A DNA stretch of 64,000 bases. Source: an uncultured Gammaproteobacteria bacterium. Its GTDB lineage: Bacteria > Pseudomonadota > Gammaproteobacteria > Berkiellales > Berkiellaceae. The notes beneath the pieces were generated by a model that had not been told where the DNA came from, searched no databases, and worked only from the letters and a program-made list of their open reading frames with translations. A program made the position numbers and the translations under genes. Positions 44,926 to 55,921 of this stretch are shown piece by piece. Within the stretch, counting starts at the first letter, position 1, and every line of letters begins with the position of its first letter. Where the stretch lies: contig CADEEZ010000003.1 of NCBI GenBank assembly GCA_902826485.1, positions 1-64,000 of the forward strand, given 5' to 3'.

Positions 44926-46005
44926 ATGTCAGTTGTACTCATAACCGGATCAGCAGGTTTAATAGGGTCAGAAGCGGTTAAATTTTTTGCACAAAAGGGA
45001 TTCAATGTTGTTGGCATTGATAACAATATGCGTAAACAATTCTTTGGGGAAGAAGCTTGCACCGAATGGAATTTATCTCATTTAAAAAATAAAGTGACAA
45101 CCTATTCACATTATGACTGTGACATTCGTGATTTTGCCCAATTAGACAAAATATTTAAGCATTTTGGCAGTGCTATCAATATTATTATTCATGCTGCAGC
45201 ACAACCTTCTCATGATTGGGCGGCTTCAGACCCGCTCACCGATTTCACGGTGAATGCCAATGGTACACTTAATTTATTAGAGTTAACGCGTATACACTGC
45301 GCTAAAGCAACGTTTATGTATTTAAGTACAAATAAAGTGTATGGCGATACACCAAATCATTTACCCCTTAATGAATTAGAAACTCGATGGGAAATTGCCT
45401 CCGATCATCCTTATCGTGGGGTTGGCATCGATGAACATATGTCTATAGATCAGAGCAAACACAGCCTTTTTGGCGTATCTAAAGCATCTGCCGATTTAAT
45501 GGTGCAAGAATATGGACGCTATTTTGATATGAACACCGCCTGCTTTAGAGGGGGCTGTTTAACCGGGCCGGCTCACTCGGGCACAAAGTTACATGGCTTT
45601 TTATCTTATCTGATGCGGTGTGCAGTACTAAGATTACCCTATACCGTTTATGGTTATAAAGGTAAGCAGGTGAGAGATAATATTCATAGTTTTGATTTGG
45701 TGAATGCCTTATGGCATTTTTGTCAATCGCCTAAAGTAGGCGCCGTCTATAATATGGGCGGTGGTATTCACCATAATTGCTCTATGCTTGAAGCCATAAA
45801 AATGTGCGAAAATATCAGTGGTAATACAATGCAATGGCAATATATGCCCGAAAATCGAAGTGGAGATCACATGTGGTGGATAAGTGATGTCAGAAAATTT
45901 AAACAAGATTTTCCTGAATGGCATTATCAGTATGATCTCACTAAAACACTGACCGAAATTTACGAAGTCACCAAAGAGGCACATGCAAATCATGAGCTTG
46001 CTTAA
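44926..46005 (+). CDS. SDR epimerase-like protein with Phe in the YxxxK position
   Basis: 359 residues. [16 protein letters not shown] and [14 protein letters not shown] show the Rossmann core; [15 protein letters not shown] is the conserved Thr region. The catalytic tetrad reads [14 protein letters not shown], so Phe replaces the usual Tyr at the YxxxK site. [14 protein letters not shown] and [14 protein letters not shown] follow. It is related to CDP-tyvelose/paratose epimerases and to the upstream gene. The Phe may be typical of this subfamily. 24-base gap from the previous gene; overlaps the next by 23 bases. Confidence 0.8.
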   Translation: MSVVLITGSAGLIGSEAVKFFAQKGFNVVGIDNNMRKQFFGEEACTEWNLSHLKNKVTTYSHYDCDIRDFAQLDKIFKHFGSAINIIIHAAAQPSHDWAASDPLTDFTVNANGTLNLLELTRIHCAKATFMYLSTNKVYGDTPNHLPLNELETRWEIASDHPYRGVGIDEHMSIDQSKHSLFGVSKASADLMVQEYGRYFDMNTACFRGGCLTGPAHSGTKLHGFLSYLMRCAVLRLPYTVYGYKGKQVRDNIHSFDLVNALWHFCQSPKVGAVYNMGGGIHHNCSMLEAIKMCENISGNTMQWQYMPENRSGDHMWWISDVRKFKQDFPEWHYQYDLTKTLTEIYEVTKEAHANHELA

Positions 46006-46756
46006 TAAAAATAGTTTATCGATTGTTATTCCTGCCCACAATGAAGCCGAAAACTTAAGGGGCACAATTGAATATCTTGCAAATACTTTAGAAAAAGCAA
46101 AGATTCCTAATGAAATTTTAGTGATAAATGATAATAGTCAAGATAATACCGTAGAAATCTTAACACAGTTACAAAAAATCCATCCTACTTTGCGTTACGT
46201 GAATAATAACCCGCCTAATGGTTTTGGGTTAGCCGTGCGTTGTGGTCTAGAAAATTTTAACGGCGATTTTGTTGCCATTATGATGGCCGATGGTTCTGAC
46301 AGCCCTGATGATTTAGTTAAGTTTTATCGTAAAATGTTAGAGGGATACGATTGTGTATTTGGTTCACGCTTTATGGCAGGCGGCGAAGTCATCGATTATC
46401 CTATTCATAAAAAAATATTGAATCGTATTGCAAATAATTTTATAAGAATATTATTTCAATTTCGTTACAATGATATTACCAATGCTTTTAAATGCTACCG
46501 TCGTCATGTCATTATGGGGCTTCAGCCCATGCTTGCGCATCATTTTAACTTAACTGTTGAGCTGCCTCTAAAAGCCATTATACGAGGGTATAATTATGCT
46601 GTTTTACCAAATAGTTGGCATAATAGAAAACATGGTGTGTCTAAACTTAAAATTCGCGAAATGGGCAGTCGTTATTTATTTATTGTTTTATATTGCTTAA
46701 TCGAACGATTGTTTTCACGTGGTGATTACAAAATACTAGATAAAAAAAGCCCCTAA
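45983..46756 (+). CDS. Family 2 glycosyltransferase, dolichol-phosphate mannosyltransferase-like
   Basis: 257 residues. [35 protein letters not shown] and [16 protein letters not shown] (the D-x-D-like metal site) are the GT2 signature; [12 protein letters not shown] is a typical DPM1-like segment. It probably transfers a sugar from a nucleotide donor to an undecaprenyl or lipid carrier, supplying the membrane enzyme earlier in the operon. Two ATGs (45983, 45992) are possible. Last gene before the terminator. Confidence 0.85.
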   Translation: MQIMSLLNKNSLSIVIPAHNEAENLRGTIEYLANTLEKAKIPNEILVINDNSQDNTVEILTQLQKIHPTLRYVNNNPPNGFGLAVRCGLENFNGDFVAIMMADGSDSPDDLVKFYRKMLEGYDCVFGSRFMAGGEVIDYPIHKKILNRIANNFIRILFQFRYNDITNAFKCYRRHVIMGLQPMLAHHFNLTVELPLKAIIRGYNYAVLPNSWHNRKHGVSKLKIREMGSRYLFIVLYCLIERLFSRGDYKILDKKSP

Positions 46757-46769
46757 AAAGGGGCTTTTT
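46744..46769. terminator. Bidirectional rho-independent terminator
   Basis: AAAAAGCCCC, short A-rich loop, then GGGGCTTTTT. The stem is followed by T on one strand and by T again on the other, so it can end both the glycan operon and hppA, which converge here. Confidence 0.9.
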
Positions 46770-46782
46770 AAAACAACTGTAC

Positions 46783-48867
46783 TTAATTTAATATATGCGC
46801 CAATACCGCTAACATCAGCAATGCCACAATATTAATAATCTTAATCATCGGATTAACCGCTGGTCCTGCCGTATCTTTATAAGGATCGCCAACTGTATCA
46901 CCCGTGACAGATGCTCTGTGTGCATCAGAGCCTTTTCCACCATGGTTGCCATCTTCGATATATTTTTTAGCATTGTCCCAAGCGCCACCACCAGAGGTCA
47001 TAGAAATTGCGACAAAAATACCCGTGACTATCGTTCCGACAAGCATCGCACCCAGTGCCGTAAATGCCGCTTCTTGTCCTGCGACAAAATTAATTAAAAT
47101 CCAAAGTAACACAGGGGCCAAAACAGGTAATAAAGAGGGCACGATCATTTCTTTGATGGCGCATTTGGTTAATAAATCAACCGCTTTGCCATACTCAGGT
47201 TTAACCGTTCCTTCCATAATGCCTTTGATTTCCCGGAATTGGCGTCTGACTTCAACCACCACTTGTCCACCCGCACGGCCAACGGCCATCATGCCCATTG
47301 CCCCAAATAAATAGGGTAACAAACCACCAATAAATAATCCTACAACAACAAAAGGATCGTTTAAGCTAAATTGAACATCGAGGTTTGGAAAATAATACGT
47401 GAGGTCTTCTGTGTAAGCTGCAAATAGCACTAATGCTGCCAAACCAGCTGAACCAATCGCGTACCCTTTGGTTACGGCTTTGGTTGTATTGCCTACTGCA
47501 TCTAACGCATCGGTAATGACTCGAACTTCTTTAGGAAGCTCAGACATTTCAGCAATACCACCAGCATTATCGGTAATAGGGCCATACGCATCTAGTGCTA
47601 CGATCATTCCTGCAACCGCTAACATGGCTGTTGCTGCAATCGCAATACCGAGCAAGCCTGCACTCATAAAGGCTATCAGAATGCCTATGCATATAACAAT
47701 CACGGGCAAAGCACACGCTTCCATAGAAACCGCTAAGCCTTGAATAATATTCGTTGCATGACCTGTTTCAGAAGCCGCTGCAACACTTCTTACTGGGCGA
47801 TAGCGAGTAGAAGTGTAATATTCGGTTACCCAAACAATTAATCCTGTCACTGCTAAACCCGTAAAGGCACACACTAATAATTGTAGACCCGTCACAGATC
47901 CTTCTTTTAATAAGATAGGCTGATCAAATCCAATCAAGAAATAAGTTGCTACCGCAATCAGCGCTGCTGATAAGCCAGAACACACCATAAGGCCTTTATA
48001 GAGTGCACCCATAATATTATTGGTAGAACCCAGTTTTACTGCAAACGTTCCTGCAATAGACCCTAGAATACAAACGCCACCAATTAATAAAGGATAAATC
48101 ATGAGGACTTCAGCTTGTTGCCCTGTCGCAAAAATCGACCCTAAGAGCATGGTAGCTACAATAGTGACCACATAGGTTTCAAATAAGTCGGCAGCCATAC
48201 CTGCACAGTCACCCACATTATCACCCACATTATCAGCAATAACCGCAGGATTTCTGGGGTCATCTTCCGGTATGCCAGCTTCAAGTTTACCTACTAAATC
48301 TGCGCCAACATCTGCACCTTTCGTAAAAATGCCTCCGCCTAAACGCGCAAAAATAGAAATTAAAGAGGCACCAAAACTCAGTGAGATCAACGCTTCCATC
48401 ATCGTATGCAAAGGGAGATCTAACGTTTTGAGGTATAAGTAATAAGTGGTTACGCCAAATAGGCCCAATCCAACTACTAACATACCCGTTACTGCCCCAC
48501 CCTTGAATGCGATGTCGAGTGCTTCTTTTAATCCCGTGCGGGCAGCATGAGCTGTGCGGATATTTGCCCGAACAGAAACATTCATTCCAATATAGCCTGC
48601 AAGCCCAGAAAGTACAGCACCACAAATAAAACCGATGCCGGCATACTGACCCAATATCCAAGTTAAAAAAGCAGTTACCACTAAACCGACTATCCCGATT
48701 GTGCGGTATTGACGGTTAAGATAGGCATTCGCCCCTTCTTGAATTGCTGCCGCAATTTCAATCATCCTGGGATTTCCCGTTGCACAAGCGAATACTTTTC
48801 GCCCCGCATAAATCCCATAGATTAGTGCCATGGCAGCACAACCTAAGATAAACACATTCAGTTCCAT
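46783..48867 (-). CDS. hppA: Membrane proton-pumping pyrophosphatase
   Basis: 694 residues with about 16 membrane helices. Substrate-site motifs [31 protein letters not shown] and the C-terminal [18 protein letters not shown] are all present. At the K+/A determinant the sequence is [17 protein letters not shown]; Lys there marks the K+-independent class. It couples PPi hydrolysis to proton export. It shares a terminator with the upstream glycan operon and is separated by 57 bases from the glutamine synthetase gene. Confidence 0.96.
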   Translation of the reverse strand: MELNVFILGCAAMALIYGIYAGRKVFACATGNPRMIEIAAAIQEGANAYLNRQYRTIGIVGLVVTAFLTWILGQYAGIGFICGAVLSGLAGYIGMNVSVRANIRTAHAARTGLKEALDIAFKGGAVTGMLVVGLGLFGVTTYYLYLKTLDLPLHTMMEALISLSFGASLISIFARLGGGIFTKGADVGADLVGKLEAGIPEDDPRNPAVIADNVGDNVGDCAGMAADLFETYVVTIVATMLLGSIFATGQQAEVLMIYPLLIGGVCILGSIAGTFAVKLGSTNNIMGALYKGLMVCSGLSAALIAVATYFLIGFDQPILLKEGSVTGLQLLVCAFTGLAVTGLIVWVTEYYTSTRYRPVRSVAAASETGHATNIIQGLAVSMEACALPVIVICIGILIAFMSAGLLGIAIAATAMLAVAGMIVALDAYGPITDNAGGIAEMSELPKEVRVITDALDAVGNTTKAVTKGYAIGSAGLAALVLFAAYTEDLTYYFPNLDVQFSLNDPFVVVGLFIGGLLPYLFGAMGMMAVGRAGGQVVVEVRRQFREIKGIMEGTVKPEYGKAVDLLTKCAIKEMIVPSLLPVLAPVLLWILINFVAGQEAAFTALGAMLVGTIVTGIFVAISMTSGGGAWDNAKKYIEDGNHGGKGSDAHRASVTGDTVGDPYKDTAGPAVNPMIKIINIVALLMLAVLAHILN

Positions 48868-48924
48868 TATTAAAATCCTCTATTTTTTAGAAATTTCCCG
48901 CAACGTAATTTGTCACAAATCTTG

Positions 48925-50064
48925 CTAGGCCGCAACAAAACCATTAAATAGTTCAGGTTGAGTTTTTTGAGAATCAACTTGATCTCCTATTGCTTCTTCT
49001 CGACCTAACTTAAATTGATTTTCATTTAGATTAGCAATCGTCGCTAATATTCGACCTGAGACTAAATAAGGATCACAGTTTGCACCTGGCCTTCTGTCTT
49101 CTAAATAACCACATCCATGTTGCTTAACTTGTAAAGGAATACGAATTGAAGATCCTCTATCAGAAACACCTGAACGAAATTGATCAATACTACAAGTCTC
49201 ATGTGCGCCTGTTAAGCGCTCTCTCAAACTTGCACCATACAACGGAATATGTAAATCATGCTTTTTAGATAATAATTGTACGGCTTCTTCAATGGCTTTA
49301 ATGCCCACTTTAGCTTCACGCGTTTTATTGGTTGAAAAATTAGTATGGCACCCTGCTCCATTCCAATCACCTGCAACGGGTTTGTTAGCAAAGCTGACTT
49401 CAATGCCAAACTCTTCAGATAATCTGTGGAGCAACCATCTTGCCACCCATAGTTCATCACTGATGGTTAGAGCACTTACATCTTCCCCTTCAACCCCTCG
49501 GTAGCCTACTTGAAATTCCCACTGCCCTGGCATAACTTCACCATTGATCCCATAAAAAGCAATGCCCGCTTGCACACAGGCACGAGCATGTGTTTCTACT
49601 AACTCTCGACCAAAAACGACTTCACTTCCTACGCCACAATAAAAAGGGCCTTGCGATTGTGGAAACCCTTTCTCTGGCCAACCCAAAGGACGTTGCATCA
49701 TAAATAAAGTATACTCTTGCTCAAATCCAATCCAGGGCTCTAATTTTGCCCCACCTAATTCTAATATATTTCTAAGCTGAGAGCGGGTATTAGTAGAATG
49801 AGGTTGACCATCTGCGGTAAATACTTCACACAACACTAAATAATTGCCTTGGCCGCGAATCGGATCGGTAAAAAAATTAACTGGCTTTAATAATAAATCT
49901 GATTTATCTCCTGTAGATTGATAAGTAGAAGATCCATCAAAGTTCCATTCTGGAAATGAATCTAATTTTACTTTATCTTGGCTTTTAATGGGAAGATAGC
50001 GAGCTTTAGACCTCAATTGCTGAGTAGGCAAAGCACCATCTAACCATATATATTCTGCAAACAT
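48925..50064 (-). CDS. Glutamine synthetase type II (eukaryotic-like)
   Basis: 379 residues, the short GSII length (GSI is about 470). FAEYIWLDGALPTQQLRSKAR is followed by FPEWNFDGSSTYQSTG and SDLLLKPV; WIGFEQEYTLF, VMPGQWEFQVGY (metal and glutamate site), GAGCHTNFST and IRIPLQV complete the set. It makes glutamine from glutamate and ammonia with ATP. GSII is typical of eukaryotes and a few bacteria such as Rhizobium and Frankia; there is no GSI-type adenylylation Tyr motif. Possibly acquired horizontally. Confidence 0.93.
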   Translation of the reverse strand: MFAEYIWLDGALPTQQLRSKARYLPIKSQDKVKLDSFPEWNFDGSSTYQSTGDKSDLLLKPVNFFTDPIRGQGNYLVLCEVFTADGQPHSTNTRSQLRNILELGGAKLEPWIGFEQEYTLFMMQRPLGWPEKGFPQSQGPFYCGVGSEVVFGRELVETHARACVQAGIAFYGINGEVMPGQWEFQVGYRGVEGEDVSALTISDELWVARWLLHRLSEEFGIEVSFANKPVAGDWNGAGCHTNFSTNKTREAKVGIKAIEEAVQLLSKKHDLHIPLYGASLRERLTGAHETCSIDQFRSGVSDRGSSIRIPLQVKQHGCGYLEDRRPGANCDPYLVSGRILATIANLNENQFKLGREEAIGDQVDSQKTQPELFNGFVAA

Positions 50065-50110
50065 TTTAATCTTCTCCTTTTATTATTTATTATATTTTTA
50101 ATTTAAAATT

Positions 50111-51799
50111 TTAATGTGAAACCACGGGCCCATCTCTTAAAGCTCTTCTTAAAATTTTGCCCACATTCGTTTTAGGCAAATCATCTCTGAATTCAACGTC
50201 TTTTGGAATTTTATAATGAGTGAGATAAATTTTACATTGTTCAATAATTTGTTCACTTGTAATGGGAGGTTCCACCTTAGGGTCTCTCACCACAAAAGCT
50301 TTAACAATTTCTCCTCGTGTTCCTCCATTAACCCCAACCACTGCCACTTCTCTTACACCAGGTAATTTTGAAATAACATCTTCCACTTCATTAGGATAGA
50401 CATTAAAACCAGAGACAATAATCATGTCTTTAATTCTATCAACTATTCGAAAGTATCCTTTGTTGTCGACATAGGCAATATCACCTGTTTTTAACCAACC
50501 ATCAGGGGTAAGCACTTCAGCCGTTTTCTCAGATTGATTCCAATAGCCTTTCATCACTTGGGGGCCTTTAATCCATAATTCACCTGATTCACCAAGGGGA
50601 AGTTCACTTCCCTTTTCATCTCGAATGGAGGCATCAGTAGACGGGATTGGCAACCCAATACTGCCGTTAAATTCTTTCAAATTCATGGGATTAATGGTAC
50701 AAGCAGGAGAAGCTTCTGTTAATCCATAGGCTTCAATTAAAGGTCGGCCTGTTATTTTTTCCCATTTTTCAGCAACCACACGTTGTACTGCCATGCCTCC
50801 CCCTAATGCCACCGACAAATTCGAAAAATCCAGTTTTGAAAAATCAGGGTGGTTCAATAATGCATTAAATAACGTATTCACCCCCGTAATGGCAACAAAG
50901 GGTTGGCGCGCCATTTCTTTAATAAAGCCTGGTATATCTCTAGGATTTGTAATTAAAATATTACATTTCCCCACATTCATAAAAACCATACAATTGGCGT
51001 TTAACGAAAAAATGTGGTACAGGGGTAAGGCCGTAATAATGCCCCCTTCTAGCTGTTCATTTAACAACGGTGTAATCCAGGCTTTGGCTTGTAAAATATT
51101 GGCCAACATATTCCGGTGCGTTAACATTGCCCCTTTTGAACCACCCGTCGTGCCACCCGTATATTGCAAAAATGCCAAATCTTGATTACGAATGGGTAAA
51201 ATTTTATAAGGCAGATTCTGCCCCAACTTCAAAGTATCCAAAAATTTCATATGATGAAGAATGGTATAACTCGGCACCATTTTTTTAATATATTTCACGA
51301 CAAAATTAACTAACAGTTTTTTCGGAAAAGGAAATAAATCCCCCAGTTCAGTTACTATCACTTTTAGTTGAGGACATTGTGGCAAAACTTGCTGTACGGT
51401 ATTGGCAAAATTTGCTAACACAATGAGGCCACTTGCCCCTGAATCAATTAAGACATGTTTTAATTCTGCAGGGGTATATAACGGATTAATATTCACCACC
51501 ACCAGTCCGGCTTTTAAGATGCCCCATAAAACAACAGGGTATTGTAAAAGATTGGGCATCATAATGCCAACTCTCTCTCCCTTTTTCAACTTCCACTGAT
51601 GAATAAAAAAACTGGCCAAGGCATTTGACAAAGCATCTAGTTGTTGGAAACTTAAAGTATGTCCCATATTGGAAAAAGCAGGTTGATCGGCATATTTTGA
51701 AAAAGCTTCTTCTGCCAATTGAACCAAAGAAGTATATTGATCGGGGTTAATTTCATGAGGTACACCCTCTTGGTATTCCTTTAGCCAAATTTTATCCAT
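50111..51799 (-). CDS. fadD: Long-chain-fatty-acid--CoA ligase
   Basis: 562 residues. ANL-superfamily motifs: LQYTGGTTGGSKGAMLTH (P-loop), EAYGLTEASPACT, DGWLKTGDIAYVDNKGYF, VSGFNVYPNEVEDV and C-terminal PKTNVGKILRRALRD with the catalytic Lys. The length and the fatty-acid-type RIKDMIIVSGFN match FadD. It activates fatty acids for beta-oxidation or lipid remodelling, working with FadE encoded at 36184 in this window. Own transcription unit between GSII and the lysine-degradation pair. Confidence 0.93.
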   Translation of the reverse strand: MDKIWLKEYQEGVPHEINPDQYTSLVQLAEEAFSKYADQPAFSNMGHTLSFQQLDALSNALASFFIHQWKLKKGERVGIMMPNLLQYPVVLWGILKAGLVVVNINPLYTPAELKHVLIDSGASGLIVLANFANTVQQVLPQCPQLKVIVTELGDLFPFPKKLLVNFVVKYIKKMVPSYTILHHMKFLDTLKLGQNLPYKILPIRNQDLAFLQYTGGTTGGSKGAMLTHRNMLANILQAKAWITPLLNEQLEGGIITALPLYHIFSLNANCMVFMNVGKCNILITNPRDIPGFIKEMARQPFVAITGVNTLFNALLNHPDFSKLDFSNLSVALGGGMAVQRVVAEKWEKITGRPLIEAYGLTEASPACTINPMNLKEFNGSIGLPIPSTDASIRDEKGSELPLGESGELWIKGPQVMKGYWNQSEKTAEVLTPDGWLKTGDIAYVDNKGYFRIVDRIKDMIIVSGFNVYPNEVEDVISKLPGVREVAVVGVNGGTRGEIVKAFVVRDPKVEPPITSEQIIEQCKIYLTHYKIPKDVEFRDDLPKTNVGKILRRALRDGPVVSH

Positions 51800-51824
51800 A
51801 CTATCTTCCTGTTAATATCTTTAG

Positions 51825-53351
51825 TTATTGAATTGCAAATTTAATGCCTTGAGCAAGGGGCAACGTTGTCCCCCAATTCACTGTATTGGTTTGTCTTCGC
51901 ATATATGCTTTCCAGCTATCAGATCCCGCTTCTCTGCCCCCACCTGTTTCTTTTTCTCCACCAAATGCACCACCAATCTCAGCCCCACTGGTGCCAATAT
52001 TGATATTGGCAATACCACAATCACTGCCCATCGCAGATAAAAATAATTCGATATGTTGATAATGATTGGAAAACAATGCTGAAGATAAGCCTTGAGGCAC
52101 CTGATTTTGCAGATTAATTGCTTCTGATATCGCGTTAAAAGTCATGAGATATAAAATTGGGGCGAAAGTTTCTTGTTGAACGATAGGCCAGTCTGCTTGA
52201 ACTTGTAAAATAGTCGGCTCGACAAAATAACCCGGTTGAGATAACACTTTACCACCCGTTAATAATTTAGCCCCTAAGCCTTGGCAAATCTTTAGGGTAT
52301 CTAAATATTTTTCTACCGCATTTTTATCTATAAGGGGCCCCATGTGATGATTGACGTTCAGGGGATCCCCTATTTTCACTTGCTTATAAGCATGCACTAA
52401 TTTATCTATGACAGATTTTTCAAGATTTTTATGCACTAATACTCTTCGGGTTGAGGTACAACGTTGACCTGCCGTACCGACCGCACCAAATACAATAGAG
52501 GGAATCGCTAAATTTAAATCCGCACTTTCATCTAAGATCACGGCATTATTGCCACCGAGTTCTAAAATGACTCGACCAAATCGTTCGGCAACCAGTTTTG
52601 ATACATGACGACCTGTATGGGTTGAACCGGTAAATGAAATAAGTGGCACACGCTTATCTTTCAGAAATTTATCGCCTAATTGACGATCGTTAGAAATAAA
52701 GACCGATACGATATTTTCATACCCTAAAGTTGTCATGGCTTGCGCACAAATATTGTGCACCGCGATAGCACATAAAGGGGTTTTAGAAGAGGGTTTCCAA
52801 ACAACTGTGTTGCCACATATCACGGCTAAAAATGCATTCCATGCCCACACCGCCACCGGAAAATTAAACGCGCTAATAACGCCTACAACACCATAAGGAT
52901 GCCATTGTTCAATGATTCGATGATGTTCACGTTCCGAGGGTATTGTCTTGCCATTGAGCATTCTAGATAGGCCCACAGCAAAGTCGGCCATGTCTATCAT
53001 CTCTTGAACTTCCCCTTCTCCTTCTTGAAGGCTTTTTCCCATTTCAAGTGAAACCAATCGACCCAATTGTGCTTTATTTTCCCGTAACAAATTGCCAATC
53101 AGTCGAACTAATTCTGCTCTTTTAGGGGCTGGCGCCATACGCCAGCTTAAAAACTGCTCATGGGCAAGTTGAATAATTTTTTCATATTGTTCATCTGAGC
53201 ATGTTTTTATTTGACCCAGAATTTGTTCATTGGTTGGATTAACAGAAATTAATATATTTTTGGGGTCTTGATTTTTTTCAAGTGCGTGATTTCCTGACTC
53301 TTTTAGACTCACACCCGACAAGATCTCTTTTGGATTAAATTCAATTTGCAT
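51825..53351 (-). CDS. Aminoadipate-semialdehyde dehydrogenase, ALDH7-like
   Basis: I set the start at ATG 53351 (GGAAAG just upstream), not at the in-frame TTG 53363; 508 residues. [30 protein letters not shown] and [16 protein letters not shown] (catalytic Cys) are the ALDH7 (antiquitin) signature. It oxidises alpha-aminoadipate semialdehyde to alpha-aminoadipate with NAD. It overlaps the upstream saccharopine dehydrogenase gene by 11 bases, strongly supporting a joint role in lysine breakdown. Confidence 0.9.
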   Translation of the reverse strand: MQIEFNPKEILSGVSLKESGNHALEKNQDPKNILISVNPTNEQILGQIKTCSDEQYEKIIQLAHEQFLSWRMAPAPKRAELVRLIGNLLRENKAQLGRLVSLEMGKSLQEGEGEVQEMIDMADFAVGLSRMLNGKTIPSEREHHRIIEQWHPYGVVGVISAFNFPVAVWAWNAFLAVICGNTVVWKPSSKTPLCAIAVHNICAQAMTTLGYENIVSVFISNDRQLGDKFLKDKRVPLISFTGSTHTGRHVSKLVAERFGRVILELGGNNAVILDESADLNLAIPSIVFGAVGTAGQRCTSTRRVLVHKNLEKSVIDKLVHAYKQVKIGDPLNVNHHMGPLIDKNAVEKYLDTLKICQGLGAKLLTGGKVLSQPGYFVEPTILQVQADWPIVQQETFAPILYLMTFNAISEAINLQNQVPQGLSSALFSNHYQHIELFLSAMGSDCGIANINIGTSGAEIGGAFGGEKETGGGREAGSDSWKAYMRRQTNTVNWGTTLPLAQGIKFAIQ

Positions 53352-54432
53352 AGCACTTTCCAAAACGACTTTGTGTGATATCAGACAGGCTAAACTGCTC
53401 TTGATAAATAAGTCCTTTATATTTTTGCGAATTATTCATGATGACATCGAGCACACTACATAATCCCGATGCGGTCGTTCTTTGAATGGCAGACCATTGC
53501 TGACCTACAAATTCAGTGGGATATATTTTTTTTACAAATGTTTCTTCAATAAATTCATGATTTTTCTTTCCCGATACGGCAACATAAACCAAAACCACAT
53601 CTTGTGTGGTTTTAGGAATGGCACGTTCTAACATTTCTTTTAATATTTGACGATGATCGTTTAATTTTAAATCATTCATTAAAAAACGAATTTTTTCACA
53701 ATGCCCAGGGTAACGTAGCGTTTTATAGTTCATGGTTTTGACTCGGCTTTCATATGTTTTAGCCAAAGTGCCTAATCCCCCAGCAGTATTAAATGCTTCA
53801 TAAAGCAGGCCATCTATTTGTATCGTTTCTCGTCCTTCCAGTGGCTGTAACGTGACTTGCTTGCCATTTTTTAAGCCAAAGCAAGGGCTTCCATACTCGT
53901 TTATTAGGCCATCTGTAGACCAAGTCAATGAATATTTTAAGCTATTATTGGGATATACTGGCAGTGCCCCCACTCGCATTAATACCGAATCTAGCGTGTC
54001 AAAATGCTGCATGTATTCATGGGCCACAATGTTGATAAAACCCGGTGCTAAACCGCACTGGGGCACAAAAGCAGAAGAAGCATCAGCTGCAAGCTCAATG
54101 ACTTTTTCCGTGTTGCTGGTATCTTCTGTTAAATCAAAATAATGAATTTTTTGCTCTTTGGCCACCACCGCAACGGGGTAATTGGCAAAATAGGGCAAAC
54201 AGCTCACCACTGCTTGAATGTTATTTTGGGTAATTGCCTTGGTTAATTCATTTTTGTCTTCTGCTTTTAAAGACAAAAGTTTAATGGCTTCTTTTTGCGT
54301 GCCTAAGTGATTGCTGTCAAACATATCCATAGACATATCGCTCAAAAATACTTGATACTGATTGCTTTCAGATAACATACAAGCTATCAATGTGCCAATC
54401 TTACCTGCACCGATAATGAGAATATTATGCAA
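53341..54432 (-). CDS. Saccharopine dehydrogenase (lysine degradation)
   Basis: 363 residues. N-terminal Rossmann [31 protein letters not shown] and [18 protein letters not shown] are characteristic of saccharopine dehydrogenase/reductase proteins. [18 protein letters not shown] is a further conserved block. It splits saccharopine to glutamate and aminoadipate semialdehyde, which the next gene oxidises. No separate lysine-ketoglutarate reductase is visible in the window, so the first step must be elsewhere or in this protein's own broader activity. Confidence 0.88.
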   Translation of the reverse strand: MHNILIIGAGKIGTLIACMLSESNQYQVFLSDMSMDMFDSNHLGTQKEAIKLLSLKAEDKNELTKAITQNNIQAVVSCLPYFANYPVAVVAKEQKIHYFDLTEDTSNTEKVIELAADASSAFVPQCGLAPGFINIVAHEYMQHFDTLDSVLMRVGALPVYPNNSLKYSLTWSTDGLINEYGSPCFGLKNGKQVTLQPLEGRETIQIDGLLYEAFNTAGGLGTLAKTYESRVKTMNYKTLRYPGHCEKIRFLMNDLKLNDHRQILKEMLERAIPKTTQDVVLVYVAVSGKKNHEFIEETFVKKIYPTEFVGQQWSAIQRTTASGLCSVLDVIMNNSQKYKGLIYQEQFSLSDITQSRFGKCYAN

Positions 54433-54574
54433 AGTATACCTCTATAGATAGCTTTTTAACTAAAGTATAATTTTGAGGTATCAGAAAACTTATGATACCG
54501 GTGAATGATGCTACTATGGGTCTTCTAAGAGCTGCAAATAAGTATGGATATTTTTTGATAGCTTGAATATTAAC

Positions 54575-54605
54575 TTGTAAAATATTTCGACAAATAATCT
54601 ATAAT
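54575..54605 (+). promoter_or_regulatory. Candidate sigma-70 promoter for the CxxCH protein gene
   Basis: A perfect -10 TATAAT is at 54600-54605 with a -35-like TTGTAA at 54575-54580, spacing 19. The ATG is 28 bases downstream of the -10 box, preceded by GAGGAA. The long spacing lowers confidence. Confidence 0.4.
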
Positions 54606-54633
54606 GCATCTGTAAAAAGAGGAAATTGATAAG

Positions 54634-55716
54634 ATGAGACCTTTATTGCTGCTACTAAGTAGTTTATTAATTAACCAAATTACTTTCACAAGCTATGCTG
54701 CCACCCCGCCAATTGAAGTCTACTCAGCCAATACAACCATGGTGCATTTAGGTCAGGCCATGCAAGAATTATATCCGATTATCTTTTCAGAAAAAAAATT
54801 CCAAGATCCTAAAAACCAAGAAACTGTTCATCAGGATCTTGAAAGCATCATTCAATTATTTGAAAAGTCTGGTCCACATTTTAATCAACGATCTATTGCC
54901 TATAAAGTTTCTTATGAAGGCATGTTACAACATTTAAAAGAATCTCAAATCGTCTTAGACAAAAAAAATTACAAAAAAGCTAACCAGATGCTTCGCGCTG
55001 TGCCCACCATGTGTGCCGCTTGTCATGCACAAGATGGCACTGGACAGAAACATTTTTTAAGTTTAGATAGAAGCCAATTCGATTCTGATTACCATTATGC
55101 TGATTTTTGTTTTACCACAAGAGATTATGGCAACGCTATTTTTTATTATGACCGATTTTTAACTCGTGGCGGACAATATCGTTCTGAGCAGCAAACTGAA
55201 CAAGCGTTAATAAGATTGATGATTGTTTATGCACAAATGAATAAAGATCTCAATCTGGCTGCTACTTACCTTAATGAATATGTTGAATTTATCAAGGAAT
55301 ATCCTTCCGTTAAACTTAAACTACTTTTTTGGGTAAAAAACATTCAAGATGCTCATAACAAATTTAATACCGGTTATCACAATTTAGACTATGTGAAGTT
55401 TAAAAACTTGGAAGAATTTACTCAAGCCTATTTATGGCAAATTAAACCTGAAGACGAATCAAAAGCATTACCCTATTATGTTATTTTAAGAGGGATGATT
55501 TATCGATATTTGAACAGTGGGCAAAAAGTGCCCGATGCTGAAATGCCTTTTTTACTGTACTGGTTAGCAAAATGTGATAAAACAACTAATATAAGTGATT
55601 ATTCAGCGAATGCTGATGTTTATCTAAAAGAATGTTATACAAAATACCCTGAAAACAAATGGACTAAAGCTTGTAGGAAAGAATATGATGCTTATGCGAC
55701 GTTGGCGATGAAATAA
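54634..55716 (+). CDS. Exported protein with one CxxCH motif and TPR-like helices
   Basis: 360 residues. The first 24 or so are a signal peptide (RPLLLLLSSLLINQITF, then SYAA cleavage site). MCAACHAQDG at residues 126-135 (Cys127, Cys130, His131) is a covalent haem-c attachment site. DYGNAIFYYDRFLTRGG and similar helix pairs after residue 160 look like TPR repeats. It is probably a periplasmic haem protein for electron transfer or sensing. I do not recognise the family. The N-terminal residues 40-125 look helical, like cytochrome c prime-type folds, but this is not proven. Confidence 0.78.
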   Translation: MRPLLLLLSSLLINQITFTSYAATPPIEVYSANTTMVHLGQAMQELYPIIFSEKKFQDPKNQETVHQDLESIIQLFEKSGPHFNQRSIAYKVSYEGMLQHLKESQIVLDKKNYKKANQMLRAVPTMCAACHAQDGTGQKHFLSLDRSQFDSDYHYADFCFTTRDYGNAIFYYDRFLTRGGQYRSEQQTEQALIRLMIVYAQMNKDLNLAATYLNEYVEFIKEYPSVKLKLLFWVKNIQDAHNKFNTGYHNLDYVKFKNLEEFTQAYLWQIKPEDESKALPYYVILRGMIYRYLNSGQKVPDAEMPFLLYWLAKCDKTTNISDYSANADVYLKECYTKYPENKWTKACRKEYDAYATLAMK

Positions 55717-55825
55717 ATCCCCTCGCCAGCCTGCGGCTGTCGGTCCCCTTAAAAGGGGACAAAATCAGTGCGCTTAATTCAAAACAAATAGGATTGAGTA
55801 CTAATAGTGCTGCCTTACATCAAAA

Positions 55826-55912
55826 TTTGTCATGCCAGCGAAGGCTGGCATCCAGTGCAAAAACTTTAAAGATTATCAAGGCCTAGATGCCAGCCTTCGC
55901 TGGCATGACAGA
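55826..55912. repeat. Palindromic REP/MITE pair, family A copy 2
   Basis: Left arm 55826-55855 and right arm 55883-55912 are inverse with a few mismatches, sharing catgccagcg and gctggcat cores with 22721-22835. The spacer (27 bases) is shorter than in copy 1. It lies between convergent gene ends (CxxCH protein and htpG), as does copy 1. Confidence 0.88.
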
Positions 55913-55921
55913 TTTTATCGT

